The notes under the pieces are model-generated. The model was not told where the DNA came from and did not search any database. It saw only the letters and a program-made list of their open reading frames with translations. A DNA stretch of 64,000 nucleotides, from the NCBI RefSeq assembly GCF_016785085.1, contig NZ_JAENHO010000011.1, positions 124,001 to 188,000 of the forward strand. Direction: 5' to 3'. The position numbers and the translations under genes are program-made. Each line of letters begins with the position of its first letter. Position 1 is the first letter of the stretch. This DNA is from Paractinoplanes lichenicola. Lineage in GTDB: Bacteria; Actinomycetota; Actinomycetes; Mycobacteriales; Micromonosporaceae. Below are positions 32,034-44,227 of the stretch, piece after piece.

Positions 32034-35000
32034 ATGACCGTGAGCAACCGCACCGTGAGCAGCCGACACCTCGCCGCCGCCGCGGTGGCCGCCGGCGGGC
32101 TGGCCTGGGCCTGGCGCCGGCTCGCGCAGCGTCACGACCACCGCCGCACGCAGCGCTACATCCACCTCGCCGCGATCCTCAAGGAGACCGCCGCCCCGGC
32201 CTTCGTGAAGTCGCTCGACGGGCGCTACCAGATCGTCAGCCCGGCCTACGAGAAGCTGCACGGCCTGCGGCACGCGACCGGCCGCCACGACCACGAGGTG
32301 CACTCCCCCGAGCGGATGGCCGAGATCTCGCGCCACGACCGCGACGTGCTGACCGGCACCGGCCCGGTCGCGTACGAGGAGGAACTGGACGGCCGCTGGT
32401 ACGTGACGACCCTGCACGCGCTGCGCGACGGGCGCGGCCGGGCGTACGCGATCTTCGGGGCCGGCGTCGACGTCACCCAGCTGCGCCTGGCCGAGGGCAA
32501 GTTCCGCAGCCTGCTCGACGCGTCGCCCGAGGCGATGGTGTGCGTCAACAGCGACGGGCACATCGTGCACGCCAACGGCCGGGCCGTCGAGCTGTTCCGC
32601 TACCCGCGCGACGAGATCATCGGCGCCGCGATCGAGACGCTCGTGCCGGGCGCGAGCCGCAAGATCCACGTACAGCATCGCAACCGCTATTTCGCCTCGC
32701 CGTCGGCGCGTCCGATGGGCGAGGGCATGCTGCTCACTGCGCGGCGCAAGGACGGCACCGAGTTCCCGGTCGACGTGAGCCTGTCCCCGGTGCAGGCCGA
32801 GGGGCGCACGATGGTGCTGGCCGCGATCCAGGACGTCACCGCGCGCCGGTTCCAGGCCCACACGAACGCGCGGCTGGCCGCGATCGTGGAGTCCTCCAAC
32901 GACGCGATCGTCAGCAAGGCGCTCGACGGCACGATCCAGACCTGGAACTCGGGCGCCGAGCGGCTCTACGGCTACGAGGCGGCCGAGATGATCGGGCACG
33001 ACGTCACCCGGCTGCTGCCGCCCGACCGGCTCGACGAGGAGAAGCACCTGCTGGGCCGGGTCAACCAGGGCGAGACGCTGCCGCAGCACGAGACCCGGCG
33101 GATGCGCAAGGACGGCCGGATCATCGAGGTGTCGCTGAGCATGGCCCCGATGCGCGACGACGACGGCCGGATCATCGGGGCGTCCACCGTCGCGCACGAC
33201 ATCACCGCCCGCGTGAAGGCCGAGAAGCGGCTGCGCCTGGAGCGCGAACAGCTCGAAATGATCATGGCCGCGGCCGCCGACCCGTTCTTCACGATGGACT
33301 CGCACGGCGTGATCCTGCAGTGGAACCGGCAGGCCGAGCGGATCTTCGGCTGGCCCCGCGAGGAGATCGTCGGCCGCGACGTCACGTCGACGGTCCTGCC
33401 CGCCCGCTATCACCCCGCGCTGCACCGGCTGCTCGACGGCCGCTGGGAGTGGCTGCTCAACCGGCCCACCGAGATGGCCGCCCGGCGGCACGACGGCGAC
33501 GAGATGCCGGTCGAGCTGACCATGTGGCGCATCCGGCACGACGGCTCCTCGCACCTGCACGCGTTCGCCCGCGACATCAGCGCCCGCCTCGAGACCGAGC
33601 AGGCCCTGGCCCAGGCGCGCGACCAGGCGATCGAGACGGCCCGGCTCAAGTCGCAGTTCCTGGCGTCGATGAGCCACGAGATCCGTACGCCCATGAACGG
33701 CGTCATCGGCCTGACCAGCCTGCTGCTCGGCTCCACACTCGACGATCAGCAGCGCCGGTACGCCGAGGGGATCAGCACCGCCGGGTCGGCGCTGCTGGCG
33801 GTGATCAACGACGTGCTCGACTTCTCGAAGCTCGAGGCGGGCAAGGTGCTGCTCGAGGACACCAATTTCCAGCTGCGGCGGCTCGTCGACGACGTGGTCT
33901 CGCTGGCCGCCCCGCCCGGCACGACCAGTTCCGTGGCGATCGCCGGCGAGTGCGACCCGCGGCTGCCCACCACCGTCAGCGGTGACGCCGCCAAGCTGCG
34001 CCAGGTGCTGCTCAACCTGGCCGGCAACGCGATCAAATTCACCGCGTACGGGAGAGTCACGATCACCGTCACCCCCGACAGCGCGCTCTCGACGGGGCCC
34101 GATGCGGTTCCCGTACGGTTCGAGGTGCGCGACACCGGCATCGGGATCGATCGCCATCAGCAGGAGAAGCTGTTCGAGCCGTTCACGCAGGCCGACGCGG
34201 GCACGACCCGGCGGTTCGGCGGCACCGGCCTGGGCCTGGCCATCTCGCGCGACCTGGTCGAGCTGATGGGCGGGCACATCGGCGTGCACAGCGAACCCGG
34301 GCAGGGCAGCACGTTCTGGTTCACCGTCACCCTGCGAGCCGCGCGGGCCGGGGTCGACGTGTCCGAGCATCACGCCCTCGACGGGCTGCGGGTGCTGATC
34401 GTCGACCAGGACGAGAACGACCGGGCCGTGCTCTCGGACCAGCTCGCGGCCTGGTCGATGCAGGCCACGGGGGTGGAGCGGGGCGAGGAGGCGTACGAGA
34501 TCCTGCGCGACGCCGCCGCCACCGGACGCCCGATCGACCTGGTGATCCACGACGGCGCCTTCGAGCGGGTCCCGGCCGGCACGCCCGCGCCGAAGACGAT
34601 CCTGCTGATCAACGACGACGAGAAGCTGCCCTCGGAGCCCGACCCGGCGGCGATGTCGGCCGCGTTCACCAAGCCGTTGCGGCAGTCGCAGCTCTACGAC
34701 GCGCTGGTCGGCGTGCTGGCCGTCGACGATCAGCTCGCGTCACCGCCGGCCGCCGCGGCCACCGGCTCCGGGCACGTGCTGCTGGTCGAGGACAACGACA
34801 TCAACCGTACGGTGGCGCTGGGCATCCTGGCCAACCTGGGCTACTCGGCCGACGTCGCCACCAACGGCCGCGAGGCGGTGCGGATGGCCGCCGGGCACCG
34901 CTACCAGCTGATCTTCATGGACTGCCTGATGCCCGAGATGGACGGGTACGCGGCCACGGCCGAGATCCGCCGGCAGGAGGGCGCCGACCGGCACGTCCCG

Positions 35001-35479
35001 ATCATCGCCCTGACCGCGAGCGCGCTGGCCGAGGACCGGGCCCGCTGCCTGCAGGCCGGCATGGACGAGCACCTGGCCAAGCCGCTCGTGCCGGCCGACG
35101 TGGCCGCGGCGCTGGCCCAGTGGGCGACGCCGTCGGTCGTCACGCAGATCGAGCAGCGCCTCGACCAGTTGCGCGGCCCCGACCCGGCCGAGAGCGCGCC
35201 GATCATCGCCCGGCTGCTGCGCTCGATGGCCGACCGGATCCCCGGGCACGTCGAGAAGATCAGCCAGGCCCTGGCCCTCGACGACGCCGAGACGCTGCGC
35301 AACGAGGCCCACCAGCTCAAGGGCATCATGGCCAACATCGGCGCCCAGGACGCGGCCGACGCCTGCGGCACGCTCGAGGAGCGGGCCCGGGTCTCCGACC
35401 TCGACGCGGCCGTGGACGCCCTGGCCGCGCTGCGCCCGTGCCTGGACGCCGTCCGCGACGCCGTCGACGCGATCCTGGC

Positions 35480-37432
<1,953 letters not shown>

Positions 37433-37474
37433 CCGATCATGTTACTCAAGCCCGGAAAGCACCCCGACGGACAG

Positions 37475-37517
37475 AGCGGCCCGGCCTCCCCCGGTGGAGG
37501 GGGAAGGCCGGGCCGCT
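37475..37517 (-). terminator. Stem-loop terminator after the dicarboxylate transporter gene
   Basis: AGCGGCCCGGCCT pairs with the complementary arm ending in AGGCCGGGCCGCT, with a C-rich/G-rich inner part, making a very stable hairpin ~30 bases past the leftward transporter stop. It also insulates the Ser/Thr kinase gene that starts at 37432. Confidence 0.7.
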
Positions 37518-37546
37518 GAGGTGGCACCGGATGGAGGCCCGCTGGG

Positions 37547-38923
37547 TCAGGCCTTGGCGGCCGGCGCCGGTTCCGGGGTGGCGTCAGGATCGGGCGACGG
37601 GGTGTCGTCGTCGGCGTCGTCGAGCATCGTGGCCTCGTCGAACGGGTCCTCGCCGGCCAGCACGGACCGGACCTTGTCGCGGTCGATCTCGTTCGTCCAC
37701 GTGCCGACCAGCACGGTGGCGACCGCGTTGCCGGCGAAGTTGGTCAGGGCCCGCGCCTCCGACATGAAGCGGTCGATGCCGACGATCAGGCCGACCCCGT
37801 CGACCAGTTCGGGGCGGTGGCTCTGCAGGCCGCCGGCCAGGGTGGCCAGGCCGGCGCCGGTGATGCCGGCCGCGCCCTTGGAGGCGATGACCATGAAGAC
37901 CAGCAGGGAGATCTGCTCGCCGATGGAGAGCGGCTGGTCCAAGGCCTCGGCGATGAACAGCGAGGCCATGGTCAGGTAGATCGCCGTGCCGTCGAGGTTG
38001 AAGCTGTAGCCGGTCGGGACGGTGATGCCGACGACCGGCTTGCTGACGCCCAGGTGTTCCATCTTGGCGATCAGGCGGGGCAGCGCCGACTCCGACGACG
38101 ACGTCGACAGGATCAGCAGGAATTCGCGGCCGAGGTATTTCAGCAGCGAGAACAGGTTGAGCCGGGTGAACAGCCAGAGCAGCGCGCCGAGGATGACGAA
38201 GACGAAGATCGCGCAAGTGATGTAGAAGGCGATCATGATCTGGGCCAGGCTCTTGAGCGCGTCGACGCCGGTCTCGCCGACCACCGCCGCGATCGCGCCG
38301 AACGCGCCGATCGGGGCCAGCCACATGATCATGGCCAGGATCTTGAAGACGAGCCGCTGGATGACCGTGATCGCGCGCAGCACGGGCTCGCCGCGGCGGC
38401 CCAGGCCCTGCACGGCGAAGCCGACCAGCAGCGCCACGAGCAGGGTCTCGAGCACCTCGCCGTCGGTCAGCGACGAGAGCAGGCTGTTGGGGATGATGCC
38501 GAGCACGAAGTCGGCCAGGCCCTCGTCGGCCGTGTCGCCCACCTGCTTCTGGCCGGCCGCGGCGGCTGCGGCGTCGAGGTGCAGGCCGGAGCCGGGGTGG
38601 ATGATGTTGCCGACCACGAGGCCGATCGCCAGCGCCGCGGTCGACATGATCAGGAAGTAGCCGAGGGCGAGACCGCCGACCCGGCCGACCTTGGCCGCCT
38701 GCCGGATCGAGCCGACGCCGAGCACGATCGTGCAGAAGATGACCGGGGCGATCATCATCTTGATCAGGTTCACGAACCCGGTGCCGATGGGCTTGAGTTC
38801 CTTGGCGACGTCGGGTGCCGCGAGACCGACGGCGATGCCGGCCAGCACCGCGACGATCACCGCCAGGTAGAGGTAGTGCGTTCTGTCCCGCCGGACCCGC
38901 GGAGTGGGGGTTTGGGTCTCCAT
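37547..38923 (-). CDS. dctA: C4-dicarboxylate:cation symporter (DctA-like, DAACS family)
   Basis: 458 residues. The DAACS signatures are clear: IGTGFVNLIKMMIAPVIFCT, the serine-rich hairpin ILSTSSSESALPRL, VPTGYSFNLDGTAIYLTMAS (the NxDGxx region) and the last helix ASKGAAGITGAGLATLAG. It takes up succinate, fumarate or malate with cations across the plasma membrane; some relatives carry aspartate or glutamate. A CitA/DcuS-type sensor and its regulator are encoded divergently 80 bases away, as commonly found for C4-dicarboxylate control. The C-terminus is a long acidic tail (DDADDDTPSPDPDATPEP). Confidence 0.92.
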   Translation of the reverse strand: METQTPTPRVRRDRTHYLYLAVIVAVLAGIAVGLAAPDVAKELKPIGTGFVNLIKMMIAPVIFCTIVLGVGSIRQAAKVGRVGGLALGYFLIMSTAALAIGLVVGNIIHPGSGLHLDAAAAAAGQKQVGDTADEGLADFVLGIIPNSLLSSLTDGEVLETLLVALLVGFAVQGLGRRGEPVLRAITVIQRLVFKILAMIMWLAPIGAFGAIAAVVGETGVDALKSLAQIMIAFYITCAIFVFVILGALLWLFTRLNLFSLLKYLGREFLLILSTSSSESALPRLIAKMEHLGVSKPVVGITVPTGYSFNLDGTAIYLTMASLFIAEALDQPLSIGEQISLLVFMVIASKGAAGITGAGLATLAGGLQSHRPELVDGVGLIVGIDRFMSEARALTNFAGNAVATVLVGTWTNEIDRDKVRSVLAGEDPFDEATMLDDADDDTPSPDPDATPEPAPAAKA

Positions 38924-39003
38924 GCCGCAGACTGTGTCCTGCGTCTCACCCCGGGCGCGACATTGCGTTCATTCTGTTTACCGCAGGGAACCGGACCGGA
39001 AAT

Positions 39004-40554
39004 ATGCCGATCACAAGACGGTGGAGCATCGCCCGTCAGCTCTTCGTGCTCCAGGTGCTGGTCGTGACCACGCTGGTGGCGATCGGCACGGCGGGCGCGG
39101 TGCGGCTGGCGCAGGAGGACACCGAGCAGGCGGCCATCGACCAGGTGGTCGGCATCGCGTACGCGGTGGCGAACTCCCCCACGGTCGTCGAGGCGCTGCA
39201 CGAGCGGAACCCGTCGGCGATCCTGCAGCCGTACACGGAAAGTGTGCGGCTCGCGACGAACACCAACTTCATCGTCGTGATGGCCCGCGACCGCACGCGT
39301 TTCACCCACACCAGCCCCGAGCTGATCGGGCGTCCGTTCATCGGCTCGATCGACGACGCCCTGCACGGCGGCACGGTGGTCGAGAAGAGCGTCGGCACGC
39401 TGGGCGAATCGGTGCGCACGGTGGTTCCGGTGACCGAGCGCGGCGCCGTCGTCGCCCTGGTCTCGGTCGGCATCACGACCCACGCCCTCAACCAGAAACT
39501 GCTTTCCCGTACGCCGGCGGTGGCGTTCCCGACCGCGCTGGCGCTCTTGATCGCGGCCGCCGGGTCGTGGCTGCTCAGCCGCAGGTTGCGCCGCCAGACC
39601 CACGGCCTCGGGCCGGCCGAGATGACCCGGATGTACGAATACCACGACGCGGTGCTGCACTCCGTGCGCGAGGGCCTGGTCGTGGCCGACCGCGCGGGCC
39701 GGGTGACGCTGGTCAACGACGAGGGCCGCCGCCTGCTGGGCCTGACCGACGACTCCCTCGACATGCCGCCCGAGGTCAGCGAGCTGCTCGCGGCCAAGAC
39801 CCCGGTCGCCGACGAGCCCGTGCTGGCCGGTGACCGGATGCTGGTGGCCAACCAGCGGGTGATCCGGTCGGAGGGCCAGACGGTCGGCACGGTCCTGACG
39901 CTTCGCGACCACACCGAGCTGCGTACGCTCACCGGCGAGCTGGATTCCGTACGGGGTCTGACCGAGGCGCTGCGGTCGCAGGCCCACGAGGCGGCGAACC
40001 GGCTGCACACCGTCCTGACCATGGTCGAACTCGGCCGCACCGAGGAGGCACTGCAACTGGCGACCGCCGAACTGGCCGTGGCCCAGCAACTGACCGACCA
40101 GGTGGTGGGGTCGGTCAGCGAGCCCGCCCTGGCCGCGCTGCTGCTGGGCAAGTCGGCCCAGGCCGCCGAGCGCGGCGCCCAGCTGGTGATCGACGACGAC
40201 TCGCGGCTCGGGGACCCGACGCCGCTGCCCAGCCGTGACCTGATCACGGTGGTGGGCAACCTGGTCGACAACGCGCTCGAGGCGGTGGCCGGCACCGAGG
40301 CCCCGCGCGTGGTGACCGTGCTGGTGCGCGAATCCGACGGTGAGGTGCTGGTGCGGGTCGGCGACACCGGGCCGGGCCTGCCGGAGGGGGCGTTCGCCCG
40401 GGGCTGGTCGACCAAGGCGCAGGGGCGCGGGCTGGGGCTGGCGCTGGTCAAGCAGGTGTCCGACCGGCTTGGCGGCAGCATCGACGTCACCGCGGCCCCG
40501 GGCGGAGGAGCCCAGATCACCGTACGGCTTCCCGTCCCGGCCGTGGTCCCGTGA
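39004..40554 (+). CDS. Sensor histidine kinase of the CitA/DcuS type
   Basis: 516 residues. Two membrane helices (LFVLQVLVVTTLVAIGTAGA near residue 15-35 and AFPTALALLIAAAGSWLL near 170-190) enclose a PAS-like extracytoplasmic sensor (NSPTVVEALHERNPSAILQ, RFTHTSPELIGRPF). A cytoplasmic PAS follows (LHSVREGLVVADRAGRVTLV), then a CitA-style dimerisation helix with the acceptor His (QAHEAANRLHTVLTMVE, His ~328) and HATPase (VVGNLVDNALEAVAG, GDTGPGLPEG). The residues expected of citrate/C4-dicarboxylate sensors and the divergent dctA-like gene suggest it senses C4-dicarboxylates. The regulator starts 19 bases after it. Confidence 0.9.
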   Translation: MPITRRWSIARQLFVLQVLVVTTLVAIGTAGAVRLAQEDTEQAAIDQVVGIAYAVANSPTVVEALHERNPSAILQPYTESVRLATNTNFIVVMARDRTRFTHTSPELIGRPFIGSIDDALHGGTVVEKSVGTLGESVRTVVPVTERGAVVALVSVGITTHALNQKLLSRTPAVAFPTALALLIAAAGSWLLSRRLRRQTHGLGPAEMTRMYEYHDAVLHSVREGLVVADRAGRVTLVNDEGRRLLGLTDDSLDMPPEVSELLAAKTPVADEPVLAGDRMLVANQRVIRSEGQTVGTVLTLRDHTELRTLTGELDSVRGLTEALRSQAHEAANRLHTVLTMVELGRTEEALQLATAELAVAQQLTDQVVGSVSEPALAALLLGKSAQAAERGAQLVIDDDSRLGDPTPLPSRDLITVVGNLVDNALEAVAGTEAPRVVTVLVRESDGEVLVRVGDTGPGLPEGAFARGWSTKAQGRGLGLALVKQVSDRLGGSIDVTAAPGGGAQITVRLPVPAVVP

Positions 40555-40583
40555 GCGCGCCGGTCGTGGTCCCGTGAGCGCGA
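40538..40583. repeat. 23-base tandem duplication at the kinase/regulator junction
   Basis: 40538-40560 and 40561-40583 are identical except for one or two bases (core GTGGTCCCGTGAGCGCG). The first copy carries the kinase stop codon and the second the regulator GTG start, so the duplication created the present 19-base gap. Confidence 0.8.
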
Positions 40584-41269
40584 TCCGCGTCCTGGTCGTC
40601 GAGGACGAGCCGCTCCTCGCCGACGCTCATGCGGCGTACGCGGGAAGGGTTGAAGGTTTTGAAGTGGCGGGTGTGGCGCACACCGCGCAACGGGCGATGG
40701 CCACGCTGCGCGCGACGCCGGTCGACCTGGTGCTGCTCGACCTGCACCTGCCCGACATGAACGGCCTCGAGCTGACCCGGGCCCTGCGCGCGGCCGGCAT
40801 CGGCACGGACGTGCTGGTCGTGACCTCGGCCCGCGACCTCACGGTGGTCCGCTCGGCCGTCTCGTTGGGCGTAACGCACTATTTGCTCAAACCATTCACG
40901 TTTGCTACATTTCGTGAGAAGCTGCTCGGGTACGCCCGGTATCGCGAGCAGATGCGCGGCGTCGAGCAGGTGGCGGCGCAGCATGAGATCGATCGCGCGT
41001 TCGCGGCGCTGCGCGGCTCCTCCCCCGACACCCTGCCCAAGGGTCTCGACCAGGGCACGCTCGACCTGATCCTGGGCGTGCTGCGGGCGGCGCAACCGGG
41101 CGGGCCGGCCGGGCTGTCGGCGGCCGAGGTGGCCGCGCGGATGGGCGCCTCCCGCGTCACCGCGCGCCGCTATCTGGAACACCTGGCCGAAACCGGACAG
41201 GTCAACCGCAGTCCCCGCTACGGCGGACCGGGCCGGCCCGAGGTCGAATACCGGTTCGCTGAGCGCTGA
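40574..41269 (+). CDS. Response regulator of the CitB/DcuR family
   Basis: 231 residues. Receiver domain VLVVEDEPLLADAHAAYAG with acceptor Asp56 (LVLLDLHLPDMNGLEL), conserved TSARDL and KPF (HYLLKPFTFATF). The C-terminal domain carries a winged HTH (LSAAEVAARMGASRVTARRY, then LEHLAETGQV) typical of CitB/DcuR regulators rather than OmpR or NarL types. It pairs with the CitA/DcuS-like kinase upstream and very probably activates the divergent dctA-like transporter. GTG start at 40574, in the second copy of the 23-base repeat. Confidence 0.92.
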   Translation: MSAIRVLVVEDEPLLADAHAAYAGRVEGFEVAGVAHTAQRAMATLRATPVDLVLLDLHLPDMNGLELTRALRAAGIGTDVLVVTSARDLTVVRSAVSLGVTHYLLKPFTFATFREKLLGYARYREQMRGVEQVAAQHEIDRAFAALRGSSPDTLPKGLDQGTLDLILGVLRAAQPGGPAGLSAAEVAARMGASRVTARRYLEHLAETGQVNRSPRYGGPGRPEVEYRFAER

Positions 41270-41340
41270 TTCTTCCGCAAGACCGGCGCCTTATCCGCAA
41301 GTCACGCGTCATCCGGCCGATAGCAAGGCCAGGAGGCGCA

Positions 41341-42912
41341 ATGCAACCGGTACAGGAAGTGGTCCGTCTGCTGGAGCAGGCGCAGGCCGGGCAGGCCGTC
41401 GAGGCGGTCGCCCGTGCCGACGTGCTGCTCGGCGACGCCGAAGTCGACGACGAGGGCAACGTCGACGGCGATCACGCCTGCCTGCATTTCGTCCGCGTCA
41501 TCGCCTTCAACGTGCTCGGCGACATCCCCGCCTTCGAGGACGCCGTCGACCGGATGCTGCTGACCGAGGCGTCGCCGGGCTGGCGGGCCGCCGCGCTGGC
41601 CTCCCGGGCCGGCACCCGCTCCCGCATCGGTGAGGCCCAGGCGGCCCCCTACGACCTCGACGGCGTGCTGCACGACCTGGTGACGGCGGAGAGCCTCGTG
41701 CTCGACGAGACCGAACCGGTGGCCGCCGTGAACGCGCGCGTCGCCATCGCCATCGCCTTCTACGAGCTGCGCCTCTACGAGCTCGTCGGTCAGCACTACG
41801 AGGCCGCGTACGCCCTCAGCGCCAAGCTCGGGCCGGCCAACGGCAACCGGGCCATGTGGCTGATCAACCTGGCCGAGCTGCACCTGGTCTGGGCGCTCGA
41901 GCTCTACCAGGTCGGCGACGGCGCGACCGCCGAGACCCACACCACCCGGGCCGAGGAGTACGGCAAGCGGGCGGCCGAGGAGGCGCAGGGCCCCGACGCC
42001 GAGGTCTGGTCGGACTACGCGCTGCTCGCCGCGGCGTGCGCCATGGCCGACCGGCAGCTCCCGATCGCGGCCGCCACCGAGATCGGCTACTACCTGGGCC
42101 GGCTGCGGGCGCACGGGATCAGCCCGCTGCTGCTCGCCTTCTCCGGGCCGTTCCACGCGGTCGCGCTGCGCCGCTCGGGTGCGCTCGACGAGGCGCTCGA
42201 GGTGATCGAGCAGGCCATCGCCGCGCTGCCGACGGACACCGGCGTCGTGCTGACGGCGGCCCACCACCACACGCACGCGCAGCTGCTGGCCGCGCTGGGG
42301 TCGTCGGTGGCCGCGGCCGGCACCGCGTACGGCCGGACGCTCGCGGTCGCGCTCTGGCAGCAGCGGCTGCGCACGCTCAACTCGGTCGAGACCATCCGCT
42401 CGATGGAGCAGCTGCGCGTCGAGGCCTGGGTCGACCCACTGACCGGGCTGGCCAACCGGCGCGCGTTCGACGCGGCGGTGCGCAGCTACGAGGGCGGCGC
42501 CGACATGTGGGCGACCGTGCTGGTGATCGACACCGACAAGTTCAAGCAGATCAACGACACCGACGGGCACGCGGCCGGTGACGCCGCGCTGCGGGCGATC
42601 GCGGAGTCGCTGTCCGGGCTCGTCCGCGCGGACGACCTGGTGGCCCGGCTCGGCGGCGACGAGTTCGCCGTGCTGCTGCCCGGTCTCGGCAACGCGCTGG
42701 GCCGGGAGGTGGCGCAGCGGATGGCCGAGGCCGTCCGGGCCCTCGACGGCCCGGCCACGCTCAGTATCGGCGTGGCGGGCGGCCCGGCCTCGACGTTGCC
42801 CTCCGTGGTCGAACTGGCCGACGCGGCCATGTACAAGGCCAAGCGCCGCGGCGGCGACGGCGTCGAGGTGCACGAGGTGCACCTGGCGAGCTCGCAGCCC
42901 GTCGCCGCCTGA
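41341..42912 (+). CDS. TPR-like protein with GGDEF (diguanylate cyclase) domain
   Basis: 523 residues. Residues ~1-360 are alpha-solenoid/TPR-like. Residues ~375-510 are a GGDEF domain: DPLTGLANRRAFDAAV, VLVIDTDKFKQINDTDGHAA, ARLGGDEFAVLLPG (signature near 438-442) and LSIGVAGGPAS. The active-site motif is intact, so it should make cyclic di-GMP from two GTP. No RxxD inhibitory site is obvious just before GGDEF. No EAL domain and no membrane helix. AGGAGG 6 bases before the ATG. The TPR part probably senses partners or cell state. Confidence 0.9.
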   Translation: MQPVQEVVRLLEQAQAGQAVEAVARADVLLGDAEVDDEGNVDGDHACLHFVRVIAFNVLGDIPAFEDAVDRMLLTEASPGWRAAALASRAGTRSRIGEAQAAPYDLDGVLHDLVTAESLVLDETEPVAAVNARVAIAIAFYELRLYELVGQHYEAAYALSAKLGPANGNRAMWLINLAELHLVWALELYQVGDGATAETHTTRAEEYGKRAAEEAQGPDAEVWSDYALLAAACAMADRQLPIAAATEIGYYLGRLRAHGISPLLLAFSGPFHAVALRRSGALDEALEVIEQAIAALPTDTGVVLTAAHHHTHAQLLAALGSSVAAAGTAYGRTLAVALWQQRLRTLNSVETIRSMEQLRVEAWVDPLTGLANRRAFDAAVRSYEGGADMWATVLVIDTDKFKQINDTDGHAAGDAALRAIAESLSGLVRADDLVARLGGDEFAVLLPGLGNALGREVAQRMAEAVRALDGPATLSIGVAGGPASTLPSVVELADAAMYKAKRRGGDGVEVHEVHLASSQPVAA

Positions 42913-42954
42913 CCGTTAACCACCTGAATCATTGCGCGCGGCTATGGTGGCCGC

Positions 42955-43368
42955 ATGGCAAGCACTCCGCTGGAGACGTTGTCGTTCCGGTTGGCCCTGC
43001 TGGGCGCGGCCCACGAGGCGTCACTGGCCGCGCGTCTGGCGGCCCTGGACCTCAAGCCCAAACACGTGGCCCTGCTCAGCCTGCTCCGCTCGCGCGGCGC
43101 GGAGTCGCAGGTGGAGCTGGCCGCGGCCCTCGGGGTGGCGCCCAGCCTGGTGGTCCTGCTGGCCGATCGCCTGGCCGAGCGAGGGGCCATTCAGCGCGTA
43201 CGGGATCCGGCCGATCGCCGCCGGCAAAGCTTGCGGCTGACCGCGGAGGGCGCCCGGCTGCTCGACGCCGCCACCGCCGAGGCGGCCACCCTGGACGACA
43301 CGCTCGGCTTGTCCGCCGACGACCGCGCGGCCCTGGACCGAATACTGGACAGCCTGCTGGAACAGTAA
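42955..43368 (+). CDS. MarR-family regulator
   Basis: 137 residues. Winged helix with MarR features: KHVALLSLLRSRGAESQVEL, AAALGVAPSLVVLLADRLAE and the wing RVRDPADRRRQSLRLTAEGA. Dimerisation helices at both ends. Such regulators usually control a neighbouring efflux or degradative gene; the nearest candidates are the opposing membrane protein, whose frame runs under this gene on the other strand, and the GGDEF gene upstream. ATG start after a short gap from the GGDEF gene. Confidence 0.88.
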   Translation: MASTPLETLSFRLALLGAAHEASLAARLAALDLKPKHVALLSLLRSRGAESQVELAAALGVAPSLVVLLADRLAERGAIQRVRDPADRRRQSLRLTAEGARLLDAATAEAATLDDTLGLSADDRAALDRILDSLLEQ

Positions 43369-44112
43369 CCATCCGGCCCCGCTCACCAGCGACGCCACGA
43401 GCGCGCCGCCCAGCAGGGCCGGCCACGCCCGCCACAACCGATGAGCGGTAGCCAGCCACACGAGGACGACAACGGGCAGCCCGATCATGAGGTTCTGCCC
43501 CGCGGCGTAGGCGGAGAACCCGAAGTGAAGCGTGAGCGGTTGCCCCGGGGGCGCGAGAAACGCTTGGGCCCAGCCGTCGCCGGAGAGCAACCCGCAGGCC
43601 AGACCTAGCGCCGCCGCAGCCCTTGCGCCCCGGCCAGTCGTCGCGGGACCAGCCGTCGCGAGGCCGCCACAAGCACCGTCGCCCGACGCCTCAGCGCTGC
43701 CCCTCACGAGCCAGCCCAGAAATCCGAGCACTGCGCCGGCCACGACCGATCCCGTCAACCAGACGGCCGTCATGGTTCCGACGTCGAGCAGCCCGTCGAC
43801 GACCGCTCCGCCCGCCAGCCACCGGCGGGTGCCGACCAGAATGAGCGAGTAGTAGACGAGGGTTGCCGTCATCAGCAGCGCCGTGGCCCGCCCCACGGCC
43901 CGGCGAGCACCGCGGTCAGTGACCGGCGTCGCCCATCCGGCGAGGAAAGCGGCCAGGCCCCACGGAAAGCCGCTGCTGGTCAGCGCGACCATCACCCGAC
44001 CGGCGGCCCCGTCCACAAAGTCGGCCGCAAACGCGAGCAGCCCGAGCAGGACCGCAACCACCGCGGTGCCACCACCCGGCAGCCGGCGCCGAGTCGCTTG
44101 GTCCACCACCAC
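43021..44112 (-). CDS. DUF6518-like membrane protein with long antisense 3' extension
   Basis: About 363 residues from GTG 44112 (three GTG codons in a row; GGGGG just upstream). The first ~245 residues have about six or seven membrane helices (VAVLLGLLAFAADFVDGAAG, LAAFLAGWATPVTDRGARR, LPVVVLVWLATAHRLWRAWP, LLGGALVASLVSGAGWLLF) and a short cytoplasmic Gly/Ala loop, matching small unknown actinobacterial membrane proteins. After LLFQQAVQYS the frame stays open for ~115 codons, exactly antisense to the MarR gene, with Gly/Arg/Gln-rich sequence that looks non-natural. The real protein probably once ended near 43370 and lost its stop, or the tail is untranslated. Confidence 0.55.
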   Translation of the reverse strand: MVVDQATRRRLPGGGTAVVAVLLGLLAFAADFVDGAAGRVMVALTSSGFPWGLAAFLAGWATPVTDRGARRAVGRATALLMTATLVYYSLILVGTRRWLAGGAVVDGLLDVGTMTAVWLTGSVVAGAVLGFLGWLVRGSAEASGDGACGGLATAGPATTGRGARAAAALGLACGLLSGDGWAQAFLAPPGQPLTLHFGFSAYAAGQNLMIGLPVVVLVWLATAHRLWRAWPALLGGALVASLVSGAGWLLFQQAVQYSVQGRAVVGGQAERVVQGGRLGGGGVEQPGALRGQPQALPAAIGRIPYALNGPSLGQAIGQQDHQAGRHPEGRGQLHLRLRAARAEQAEQGHVFGLEVQGRQTRGQ

Positions 44113-44227
44113 TGAGCCCCCGTTGTCTGCCGGCTGCAAACCCTATCGGCCCGGTTCGCTGGGGACACGGGTGGGATTTCGGTGCGGGAGTGACCAGGTT
44201 CGGTCGGTTATGGAATTCTTTCGGGCT

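Noticed and set aside
37489..37503. Third copy of the dispersed element (shared CCCCCGGTGGAGGG core)
   Set aside because: Only that core is shared and here it is the inside of a terminator hairpin; none of the other blocks are present.
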